Made by a program: the position numbers and the translations under genes
Shown: positions 9,735-19,773 of the stretch, piece after piece
Layout of the letters: each line of letters starts with the position of its first letter
How positions within the stretch are numbered: position 1 is the first letter of the stretch
Origin: Hypholoma sublateritium FD-334 SS-4
Taxonomy: Eukaryota; Basidiomycota; Agaricomycetes; Agaricales; Strophariaceae
Assembly (NCBI GenBank): GCA_000827495.1
Contig: KN817756.1
Coordinates: 1 to 23,969, forward strand
Direction of reading: 5' to 3'
DNA length: 23,969 nucleotides
Notes under the pieces: model-generated
Database searches by the model: none
What the model saw: only the letters and a program-made list of their open reading frames with translations
What the model was told of the DNA's origin: nothing

Positions 9735-11673
9735 ATGGACAGCGAGTGGGCTGCACAGTCATCCTCCACTCGGGTGTCCCCCAGTTTAGGCTCAGGTCAG
9801 TAAGTAATCCCGAGTATATCAGCTCTCAACCTCATATCTGTCCTATTTGAAGGCAGCATTAATTTCCAGAGTGTTGATCCCTACAACCGCGACGTCTTCC
9901 CCAAACCAGTGTTCAACTCAAATGGACAATCTGATCTGGCGTCGAATAGTGCGGGAAGCTTCTTTCAAGGCTCCCAAGGTCCTCAAAATTCAGTGCGTGT
10001 AATTCATGTATCACAATCTACTTAACTACTAATCTACGACAGGTTTGGTCTTCCATTGAATCCTTCCCATCCGCTAGCAGCAAAAGCCCAACCCTCGAGC
10101 AATACAGGACTCTCGTCTCGCAATTCAATGAAATTAAACGAGAGAACGCGGAGCTTATTAGGAACAATCAAGTCCTCACGACCAAGCTAGATACCCTAGG
10201 GTATGTCATTTCAACTGCCTGGTATAATTGCTCAGCTCACTACCAGGCTCAGAAAAGCATACGAGACGCTTGCAAATCGCCTCCCACAGCTTGTTGATAT
10301 GAAAACCATGCCACTAGAAACACGCGAACTGAATCCCAATGTCAAGTATTGGACTCGTCAAGAATGGGCCACTGCAACCGCTGATCGGGTGGCCGATTTC
10401 GAAGAGGCTGGACAGTCTGGAGCTCGAGGACGCACTCGAGCAGCTCAAGGTATCAATGTGAATATGAGATATATTGAAGACAGAAATGGCCAGCCTATTA
10501 ATGGCCATCTCGCCAGCGATATACGTCGGCACGCGCGCGCCATATTCGTTGGGTTTGCCCTTGAGGGCCATTTATTCTCTTCTTGGACCGAGGCTGATCA
10601 CGCGAGTTTGAAAGTATACTATCGCGAAATGGCGGAAAGATTTGAAGAGCTCCGACTTTGCGCCAACGACTGGAAAGCCGAAATGATTGCTCTGGACATT
10701 TATCGGACGTGGCGTGACCAATGGCAGAAGAAGAAAAACAAGACTAAGATAGGCAAAGATACCAAGGATGAAGATGATAAGGATTGTGAAGAGTTTGACG
10801 CCGACGATGACGACGGCATCTACGTCAAGCATGGAATTGACCGTACGGCCCACGAAGACGGGCGAGCTTCAAAGAAGATCAAGAGTACCCCTGATCCTGC
10901 TATGTCTGTTCCCAGTCATGTCGTCCCACCACTAATGGTATGATTGCAAACTCATTGTGTCATTCATATAAGTTTTAATCTGATTCATCTTTTCTAAAAT
11001 AGTCTGTCGTTCCCAGTATCAATCTCATTCCCGGAGCTCCAGCCCAAGGAAATCCAGGTACAGTAAGTCACATCCAGTCAACCATTATTTCCTGTAATAT
11101 ATCTGTATGTCACAGATTGGTGGCCGTTACCAAAACCTATTGCAACTGGTGCAACCACCTCAACAATCATTCAACGTGAGCATTGCCTAACGAAGTATCG
11201 ATCAGGCTCACGATTTTCTGCTATTTAGATTAACAACCCGTTCCAATCGACTTTTGCTCCCTTCGTTGCGACGCCTGCTGGTGCTCCTACCCCTCCGCAA
11301 TTCGCCTCTAATATTCCGCCGACAATGGCTGTCAGTCCGGCTCCCAATAATGCTCATCCGTTGGCAGCTCCTGTAAGCAAATCTCGGAAGATGCGCCCCA
11401 CAAAATCAGTCACGGCTCGGTATGTTCTCACTTGGAATTAATGTTATGCTTGACTAATTATCCTACATAGAAACCTCTGTGCTATTGACTGGTGTAAGGA
11501 GCACAAGGGCACGTCAGATGACTTCAACAACTTCTGGAATGCCTTGCCCAAGGACGAAAAAGAGGTATGTTAAATTTCTGAGTCAATCTGCCACAGTAAG
11601 ATATTGATCTATCATTCAGAGATACGAAGCCCTTTCGAAAGAGCGCTCTGAGCTGGACAAAAAATCTACTTGA
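9735..11673 (+). CDS. Transposon-borne 502-aa protein of unknown function
   Basis: Nine exons fit: 9735-9799, 9857-9992, 10043-10200, 10247-10937, 11003-11062, 11116-11175, 11229-11419, 11471-11564, 11620-11673. All introns are 46-65 bp, GT-AG, and every phase joins. No known family was recognised. Visible parts, in order: a Ser-rich N-terminus; a likely coiled coil (about 80-118, EQYRTLV..IKRENAEL); a central Trp-rich region around YWTRQEW (about 154); an acid/base patch (KKKNKTK then DEDDK, DADDDDG, about 285-320); a Pro/Ala/Gln-rich linker; and a C-terminal 50-residue module (NLCAIDW, FWNALPKDEKERYEALSKE) that looks like the last two helices of an HMG box. That resemblance is by eye and suggests DNA binding. 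The C-terminal module recurs in the broken copy at 945-1174, so the gene is a regular part of the element. An accessory transposition protein is a reasonable guess, not shown. Confidence 0.8.
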
Positions 11674-11975
11674 GCTCGAGACTCGTTTGTTTTTGTCGTG
11701 GTAATTGGACGTAGCCATCCGCAAACTTATTGGTGAAAATAATAGTAATTACGAGTAATTGTCCAGGATTTGCACCCTCTCTCACAATTTCGTGCTATAT
11801 ATTTTAATTCGATTTATTATAATCAAAACTGTGAGGAATTAAAACATATAGCCAGATGTGCTGAAGCGTGGCGTATCTCATTGAACAAATCTGGTGGATT
11901 TATGAGATATTATACAATTAGTGGAACAGAGTCATATCCGACTCAATTTATCTACTCGTTTCTATATTAGGGAGC
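11674..11975 (+). other. Right subterminal region of the transposon
   Basis: About 300 AT-rich bases between the stop of the 502-aa gene and the right inverted repeat. Only the last bases (AGGGAGC at 11969-11975) are clearly shared with copy A; the rest has diverged. No gene is seen. Confidence 0.6.
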
Positions 11976-11986
11976 TTTTGACCGGG
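11976..11986 (-). repeat. Right terminal inverted repeat
   Basis: TTTTGACCGGG, the exact reverse complement of the left end at 2825-2835. The same 11 bases close copy A at 1421-1431. Confidence 0.85.
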
Positions 11987-11993
11987 CCTGAGC
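11987..11993. repeat. Right target-site duplication CCTGAGC
   Basis: Exact direct copy of 2818-2824. It lies 103 bp beyond the stop codon of FIG4, so the insertion is in the probable FIG4 3' untranslated region. Confidence 0.85.
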
Positions 11994-12095
11994 AATATCC
12001 ATTGGGCTAATTTGGAATGTGTGCGTCGTGGATGAAGACAAGCTATATTACAAGCGCCGCAAACCCAGCGCATACCTGACTTTCCTGTTTTCGGG

Positions 12096-15000
12096 TCAAC
12101 TACTCGAGCTACCTAGCCATCGCTCGTAATTGTACGAGATGGGGAACGCGCCCGTTGTCTCGGCGCCATCAAGATGGCGATTGGAACTGCGTTCCACATA
12201 CGTGATCAAGTCATTGGGGATGTCCTCTTCCCAGTAGTCTTTTCCCTCGCCCTTGGCTGTCTGCACCGCAAGAACATACATCTCGAGGTTCTTTCTCTCG
12301 CCCAGCGTAGCAGGGGCGTCGAGAAGGTCTTGATATTGGTCAATGTAACTACATAAAACAGAAACTTAATGACGTGACAAGGGGAGGGGAAGGATAAGGG
12401 AAACCCACCCCTGATATTCAGCTTCCTCCATTTCTGACACGGTTGGGTTCAGCAGGGCTGTCGCTATAGCCTGCGTCGAATACTTATCGCGTGGCTTCTC
12501 TTCAACAGGCGTCTTCGCCTCGGCCTTCGAAATCGATTTTCCCCTTGCCTTTTCTTGTCGCGAAGAGGGGCGTGAACCAATCCACCGGCGAACACCCTGG
12601 ACGACCCTTTTACAGAACTATAAGGATATGGGGACGCACATTAGGGTGGGTACGTACCGAGATTGCGGGTCTGAATGCCGGTACCCATGCGCTTGAAACG
12701 GACTGTGGTTCACATCCTTCGCAGTTTTTCTACCAAATGCAGACAAAAAAATCAGTCTACCAGATCCCGACGCAAAGTAGACAATGTCCAATCGCGTAAA
12801 TTCGTGCACTCACCCAGGTAGCTTCAGGGTGCTGTTCATCGAGTAGGCAAAGTGCTTTCCCAGAGAGGTGAACAGCAAGGGGCGATAATATTCAAACCAA
12901 TAATCACCCCTTCGCTGGACAAAGTTGCACAGGCCCTGAGCGTACTCCTCGAGGTTGAATGCGGGGTACAAGTGATCCGGATTGAACCACTGTTGGTACC
13001 CTCCGCGCACCGGTCGGTGTATTATTGCGCGCTCGTTGTTTACACCGAGGAAAAGATTGATCGCCGTTTGCTTGTCCGCATCTAGGATGCGCAATGCAGC
13101 GTAAGTGGCGGAAATGTATACACAACGCTTCGAAAGACTCACCAAGAAGGGAATTAGTATAAAACCGTCTGATATTCTCGATTATATCCCTAGAATGGCT
13201 GTTCCAATGCGGCATCCTCCTATATGTCTCTACGCGATTGACAAGAGCGCTCCCCGTGTATTGCAGCGCAATGGCTATGCACAGGCGTCGCGTTAGTAGA
13301 ACACCTTGTCGGGGAGATTTGAAGGAGAAACCCACAATCTCCGTGATCATGGTACATTTCTGTCAGCATATTCACCGCATCCGAATCGAACGCCAGGTTC
13401 GGGCTTTCTACGACGCCCAACGCATAAAGTTGGTGGCCCAGCGCACGCTTGCCGAAGACAAACTGAGCAGCGTTGGTTCGATCCAGACAATCGACGCAAT
13501 TTGTCCTGCAGACCCCAGTTTGCAGCGAGATATTGTTCCGCCATGCAGCCTTGTTGTCTCTGCTCTGCAGTGAGTAAAAGGCAAAGGAGTAAACCTCCAC
13601 AAGGACTTACGTATTCTCAGTGTTGAGATAATGCGAATATGGCTCCGGTCCGGAATGGAAGAAGTTTGTCATCTGGATGGATTCTTCTGCGATATCTTCC
13701 AGGTAACTGATGACATCTTGCGTTTTTCTGGCGATCACGCTGTGTCAGTACGACGTAAGAAATGATGGACAGCGACATACTCTTTATATGCTCGGGACAT
13801 ATCCCATGCACGATATACCATTTTCTTACCCTTCGGCAAGAACTGATTGAGATATCGGACACATTGTGTGTACTCGTCGAGCAACTTCGACTCTCGGGGT
13901 ACAGGTTCACGGCGTTTGATGAGATTCAAAATGGTGATGGGTGCACCATAGCGCTGAAAGAGGTCGTCAAAGTGCCGCGAGGCTGCAGTGTAAAACGGAT
14001 CGACAACACTAACTGAGCAGAACTTCAGTGAATATGAGCCATATAATCAGCAAAAAAGCCTACTTTCTATAGGCGGCTTTGGGCTCATGCTCGTCGTTTC
14101 TTGGACCCAATAAATCGGAATACTCCCTCTATACTGCGAATAACTGAGTTTTGGGGCATATACCCGGCTCAAAGTAGAGAAACCAACCTGTACATAGCTG
14201 GTATAATTCGGGCTAGGTCTCCTGTTGCGATGTCCTTCATCTGCACCACGAGCCGGATAGTAGAATGGAGTGGTCAGAGCCTCCGATACAACCTGTTCTG
14301 TCTCGACCTCGTTTGCGACGTTCCCCTATCCAAGATGTGTTAAGATAGTCTTCGAGAACAATTCGAGAACATATCAACCTCATCGTTGACTCCACGCTTG
14401 AGATATCGCGCTCCTGCGAAGTGACGAGACCGGCGAGCGATTAGAGTGACAAAAATGACACGCCCGAGAACTGTCAGCTCTGCGCGAGACACTCATTTTT
14501 AGTGGCATCGCAGCTCAGAAGGCGGGCGTACATACTCGCTTGATCCACATGGCCGTGAACAAGTGGTAGCAGCCAATAATGGTTTAGTGGTGCGGCATCT
14601 CGTCCAGCGAAGGGCGCCGTCAGCATATGAAAATTCCAAGCGAATCTGTCGTTGATTGGCCAGTCATATTTCCCGCAGCGCGGAGGGCCTATCAAATTGT
14701 GCTGAAGCGTGGAAGTCAGATCGTAAGTGTAGCTGTACGATCAAAGTAACTGTTATTGTAGTGACACTCGAATTTCGAAATGGATATACATGCCTGAAGT
14801 AGAAATTCTTCGACATGTCCACTTGTTTGAAGATATTCATCAGCCTTTGTTCTTCTGCGGGCTTTTCGATCTTGTGGTTGAATGAGATGGGTATAATTTC
14901 TGAATTTTCGCAATGATACAAGTAATGGCCACCTAAGAGAGCGACAACGGAACGTTTGGATATGATAATCATGTACCAGCCCGCAGTGAATCGAATGAAC

Positions 15001-15530
15001 CCTACAATCTGCGAGTCAGGGGTTCAGTATACCGTCGATTGAATGGCATGCTCACCAGCAATCCCGAAGAACAATTTAGCCTTGCCTAAGCCTCCGGAGG
15101 ATCGATTTCCGTCATCCAGCATCTTCAACATGGCACTCATTTGCTTCCCAGTATACTCCACTTCGTCCTCTATGATTTGAAGGCCGTCGTCTTGGTTCGT
15201 CCTGTCTATTTTCATGATACGGTGCCGCGAGTCGGATGCATTGGAGGCAATGACATAGAATCTTTGGCGGTTCTCGTACAGCATGAACTTGTTGAATGCT
15301 GGGGGGAACGACCGACATGGTATTGAAGCGCGTGTGGCCTGCGTTTCTGTGGTCTTGAACGAGTCGACGGACTCTTCTAGACGCGAGGATTCGGTTGGAG
15401 TCCGCCTCGATTCCTCTCCTAGAACATTGCTGCCGGAGGGTGCGGTTGGGGTCGTTTCGGAAGGGCCGTCATCGTTAGATAGTACAAGGTCGTGTTCATT
15501 CAGAGTATTCAATGGGAGGGCTGCGGTCAT
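12096..15530 (-). CDS. FIG4: FIG4, SAC-domain polyphosphoinositide phosphatase
   Basis: Fourteen exons (high to low): 15530-15056, 15001-14794, 14732-14536, 14470-14379, 14325-14188, 14133-14064, 14012-13781, 13739-13611, 13562-13336, 13274-13143, 13081-12814, 12729-12658, 12606-12409, 12348-12096. They join in frame to 896 aa, the usual FIG4 size. The ATG at 15530 is used because the frame upstream lacks another ATG. The SAC domain is complete: [53 protein letters not shown] and the catalytic [12 protein letters not shown] (Cys536-X5-Arg542). Downstream are [11 protein letters not shown] and YHDHGD. In yeast and animals Fig4 turns PI(3,5)P2 into PI3P on vacuole/endosome membranes in a complex with Vac14 and the kinase Fab1. 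Intron 2 (14793-14733) uses a GC donor; a GT donor 8 bases further on breaks the frame. The exon 9 acceptor is least certain. It is divergent from the NCS1 permease and convergent with the transposon genes. Confidence 0.93.
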
Positions 15531-16017
15531 GACCGACCAGGTTGAAGCCCAAGTAGTGGCATACGACGAGGCTCGAGGCTCGAGCAGACAAATTGAAACA
15601 CGGCACGTCCGCACGTCACGCGCCTGCGACCCCTCTTCGTATGTGCTCCGTCACGGTATCATCACTCTGCTTCCACTCTTGTTTGCAACTTGTTTGACTC
15701 TTGTTCTTATCTGCGTAGCATGGGAGTTCTTGCATTGCGGCCCACGGAAACGGATGATGCGTTGGCCCGGCGTTGTACTGAATCGGAAGCCAACCAATGC
15801 AATGTTGGAAAAGTCTCGAGTCGCGACGCCTAGGCGGCCTACTTTATCTCTGGACCAAAGACCGTCAATACTTGGCCAATACCACAGTGAGCGTCGTGAT
15901 GTTGACTTAGGTCCTTATCTATGCCCAGTCGGCGCACTGGCCATGCGAGTTCTATTTCTGGGCGGGTTTATTTAACTAGTCCGATTCATCCTTATCCTTG
16001 CTTTCCCTCCACCTGCA
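15531..16017. promoter_or_regulatory. Divergent promoter region between FIG4 and the NCS1 permease
   Basis: These 487 bp separate two start codons pointing away from each other, so both promoters must lie here unless there are upstream untranslated exons. Long frames run through it (for example to 15975 on the plus strand) without resembling any protein. No TATA box is evident in either direction. Confidence 0.6.
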
Positions 16018-18199
16018 ATGTCGCCCGGATTCATGCATCGCTCATACTGGGCTCTCAATGAAGGGCATATCTCCAGGTTTGGGCCTTCTTCGCGATGGAG
16101 CAACAAGGATATGGACCCGGTGCCCCCGGAAAAGAGGACGTGGAGGACATGGGACTTTATCGCCTACTGGATTTCCGATGCGACGAATGCAGCGGTTTGG
16201 CAATTGGCTAGCTCTATGTTGGCTGTAGGACTATCATGGAGGCAAGCGCTGCCTGCCATAGCTGTCGGAAACACTATTATTGCCGTACGTTCCTATTTCT
16301 ACAATCTGTTTTGCTCCCGTGCTCAGGCTTAATGTTTCCTACAGGCGGTCGTCGTACTTAATGGTACCACCGGAGCGCGCTTACATGTGGCGTTTCCGGT
16401 TCTTAATCGTTCGTCATTCGGATTCTGGTTCAGCTACTTTAGTGTGATAAGTCGCGTCGTCCTCGCAATGTTTTGGTTTGGAATTCAGGTAAATCCACCT
16501 ACTCCATACTATCAACATAACATTCCTTACCGGTTCGATAGACATTCACCGGGTCTGAATGTGTCTATCAAATGTTGAAAGCGATATGGCCCTCTGTCGC
16601 ACATATCCCTAATCGGCTGCCAGCGTCTTCTAATATCACCACTGTTGGTCCGTTTACCGACTTTTATTCACCGTATTCTCTGCACAGTTCTAATACGTTT
16701 ACTCTTTTCAGGCATGATGTGCTACTTTTTATATTGGCTCATTCAATTTCCTCTTATGTTCATCTCACCCCAGAACATCAGACATTTCTTCACTGTCAAG
16801 GGAATTGTCGTCCCTATTGCATGGCTGAGCATCCTCATCTGGGCCTTCGTCAAAGTCCCGCCCAAGACGAGCTTGGACCCATTGCACACGAGTCTGCACG
16901 GAAGTGGGCTAAGCTGGGCTTGGTTGAGCGCTTTAAATAGTGCTCTGGGAATTTATGCGACGCTCGCGGTTAATATACCCGATTTTACTGTGGGTGGTCC
17001 TACCGCGTACTTTCGGCGGCTGCATAGGTGCTGATGAAACCCCAATAGCGTTATGCAAAAAACGAAAAAGCGTCAGTTCGCGTCCGCTCCTCGCCCACAT
17101 GGCATTAATTCGTTCAATTTGCATAACTCAGGCAATATATACAGATGTTCATAATACCCGTTGCCTTCACGCTCATAGGGTTCGCAGGTCAGGCTCTATT
17201 GATCCTTTGTTACTCTGTATATTGACCCAGATTCAGGAATTGCGGTAACGTCTGCGGGAGAAGTACTATACGGAGAAATCCTCTGGGACCCACTTCGCCT
17301 CATCGACAAGTGGGACAATCGAGCGGCTGCCTTTTTCGCTTCGTTCAGCTTCATCCTCGCCACTATTGGCACGAACATCTCTGCCAACAGTCTCAGCGCA
17401 GCCAACGATATGACAGTTTTATTCCCCAATTATATCGACATTAAACGTGGGCAAATTATCTGTGCGATCATTGGGGGCTGGGTGCTCTGTCCTTGGGAAA
17501 TTTTGGCGTCGGCGCCTGGCTTCCTTTCCTTTATGTCGGGCTACACGGTCTTCTTGGGCCCTTTCGCTGGAATGTAAGTCCCGACCTTACCGCCTGGTCT
17601 TCCGTTGTCGCTGATCATATATTTGTGCCCCAGAATGGTCGTAGATGTAAGTTATATATATTCATGGACCCCATGTCTGATTAATTGGACGCTTTTACGT
17701 TAGTACTGGCTCGTTCACAAAGGAAACGTCGATGTTCCCGCGATGTACGACCCAAATGGAAGATATCGGTACTGGAAAGGGATTGTAAGTCACTTTCGTT
17801 CATGGGATCGGAGTCGCAGTACATCTAATGCCGCACCCCATCGCAGAATTGGCGCGCAGCGGTCGCCTTGCTGTTCTCCATCACCCCCACCCTGCCCGGA
17901 CTGATTAATAATATAAATCCGAAGATTTTTGTTGGAAACGCATCGTTCTTGTTCGACGTAGCATGGCTCTATGGGGTGCGGTTGCTATTCAATTTCATCA
18001 GCCACATCAGCTCTGATACATTTCGCAGTTCTTTTCGGCGGGAGGTCTGTATTTGCTTTTGTCGAAGGCATTTCCTCCTCTGGAAACATTCGTGGATAAG
18101 GCGATCCTAGCCGATGATATCTACCTTGATGCGACCATCGACGAGTCTTCCAGTATCGGTGACAAGAAAACGTCGCATTCGGCAACCGCCGCGCCATGA
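16018..18199 (+). CDS. NCS1-family nucleobase/allantoin permease
   Basis: Eleven exons: 16018-16284, 16345-16488, 16542-16647, 16712-16989, 17049-17071, 17132-17187, 17237-17573, 17634-17646, 17704-17784, 17847-17975, 18029-18199. They join to 534 aa. Family segments in order: WSNKDMDPVPPEKRTW, DFIAYWISDATNAAVWQLAS (first membrane helix), GNTIIAAVVVLNG, FPVLNRSSFGFW, FWFGIQTFTGSEC, FISPQNIRHFF, NIPDFTRYAKNEKAQ, IGTNISANSLSAANDMT, FMSGYTVFLGPFAGIMV, DYWLVHKGNVDVPAMYD and ALLFSITPTLPGLINNI. About twelve membrane helices are expected. This is the fungal Fur-type branch (relatives import uracil, allantoin, uridine or thiamine with protons). The substrate cannot be told from sequence by eye. It carries a 23-nt and a 13-nt microexon that gene finders may skip. 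The acidic/Ser C-terminal tail (DESSSIGDKK) is short and cytoplasmic. Confidence 0.92.
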
Positions 18200-19684
18200 G
18201 CCCCAAATATATGGTGCTGGACGCTCGTATTTTGATTGCGAGGGGCGCGTTTCGACTGCAACATACTGGAGGCGCTGATTCGAGGAATGGAAGTTGTCAT
18301 AAAACAGCATGTTAATCCTGATTCACAGCCCCAATAACAGATAAATTTCGACTACACGCTGTGTATGCTTCTCCCCAGTGTTTGATCAAATGAGAAGGTT
18401 TATTATTCCATCCACTTGTCGAGGAGGTTGACAAATTGACAGGTGTGCTCTGAACAACATTCGGATGACCGGCACTGGCGGTTACACCGCAGCTCGCTTC
18501 TTCGTTCCGCATAGCCCTCATTCAACCTTTCATATACACCAAGGTCCGCTGAAGGCCTGGTCCAGCCGTGGGCAGGAAGCGGGACAGCGGCGCTAAATGT
18601 GTCCAGCATCCCCAGATCAGCTTGCCGCCACTTCCCGGACATGATTGGCCACTGAGAAATCAGCAATCATTCAAATTCAAACATTTTGTGGCCTTTGAAC
18701 GGATTCGATGATCTCAATATTCCGGGAAAGAAAACATTTTGACAGATGTACGCAGTTACCCACACACCCAAGCCGCTAGACCATATTTAGGGAGATGTTT
18801 TCTTCGCTCCCTCCCACCACATGGCTTAAGCGATGATAAGTATAAATCCTGGCTGCATGGAGAGGCTGCGTGCTATTATCCCGAGGTGCCGGCGAAGCGT
18901 GCCTTTGTATTTACACTCTGAATCATCCATTTTTGATCAAGTTGTCCTGGCATTGAATGCCTAAAACACACTTGAATGACACGAATACAATGCCTAAAAT
19001 ACACAAAATGGATGTATGGCGGACGTATACGCACCACGTGCAACGCGAAATAGAAGCTTCGTCGACCCTCGTCCATAGATTTATGTTTTATTGTCGCCTG
19101 TCCGGTTGCGGGTGGGATCTGTAGGGTGATTGGTGAAGCCGAAGACTGTCACTCACTGTCAATGCATGCACATCATGGGTCCACAGACGGTTCGTACCTT
19201 AACTTCGCTCGACATCTTAAACCCTGTGTGCCAGCACGTTTGTTAGGAAAACAAATCAAGAGGCGTAGACTCTCGATTTGGTTAGTCCACTTTGCACAGG
19301 CGCAGTGGTACCAAAGTGGAACGCCCCTCTAGAACAGTCCCGGCCGCTCTTTTCTTCAAATTCGAGTTTTTCGTGGCTTTATTTTCTCTCGGTCATGGCA
19401 AGATCTGTTGCAGGCAGCTGGACGTGTACGAGGTGTCCGGATCACTAGCCTGAGATTTCCCTCACTTGTCAGAACATGACTGCGTGTCAAAAGCATGAAT
19501 CACACTCAGGTCAGCGCATACCTTTGCTCAGCGAAACGTTTTGCGTACAGGCACAGAAGAGTAAATCGAACAAAGATATGTCCAGGCCTTGATTCAGCGG
19601 CACTGTGCCGACGACAAGCGCGTTTCATTCGGCCAGTTAATCTCCTCCTAATACGCATCTCGCATCCACACACGCAGGGAGCAA
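18200..19684. other. Intergenic region, no firm gene
   Basis: Nothing recognisable was found. One minus-strand ATG frame (18642-18403, 79 aa) ends in a Cys-rich segment (CNRQCRSSECC) but has no start context, introns or homologue I can name. A small imperfect repeat, AATGCCTAAAA(C/T)ACAC, occurs near 18955 and 18989. The right part should hold upstream control sequence of the secreted-protein gene. Confidence 0.5.
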
Positions 19685-19692
19685 TATAAAAG
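19685..19692 (+). promoter_or_regulatory. TATA box of the secreted-protein gene
   Basis: TATAAAAG lies 89 bases upstream of the ATG at 19774, a usual distance for a highly expressed fungal gene. It is the only clear TATA element beside a gene start in the window. Confidence 0.6.
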
Positions 19693-19773
19693 GACGCCGG
19701 TACGCAGACGATTCCCCAGCTTGCACCTCGTCGTAGCTCTAGGTACCTTTTCCTCCGCTGATCACTTACGACT

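Larger units (their letters stand above)
2825..11986 (+). mobile_element. 9.16-kb transposon carrying transposase, FunK1 kinase and a 502-aa protein
   Basis: The ends are CCCGGTCAAAA at 2825-2835 and its exact reverse complement at 11976-11986. Both are flanked by the same 7 bases, CCTGAGC. Three plus-strand genes fill it: a Tnp2-like transposase (3146-6390), a FunK1 kinase (6500-9347) and a protein of unknown function (9735-11673). All three have unbroken frames once ordinary introns are removed. Spacing is tight (109 bp between the first two). Intact frames plus a perfect target duplication suggest a young insertion. The boundaries are seen directly. That the unit moves as one is inferred. 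Superfamily placement is open: the transposase looks Tnp2/CACTA-related, but the ends do not read CACTA. Confidence 0.85.

Noticed and set aside
15283..15975. 230-codon plus-strand frame over the FIG4 start
   Set aside because: It overlaps FIG4 exon 1 antisense, begins inside it, and resembles no protein.
18403..18642. 79-aa minus-strand frame with a Cys-rich end
   Set aside because: No recognisable domain, signal peptide or intron evidence; kept only as a note in the intergenic entry.
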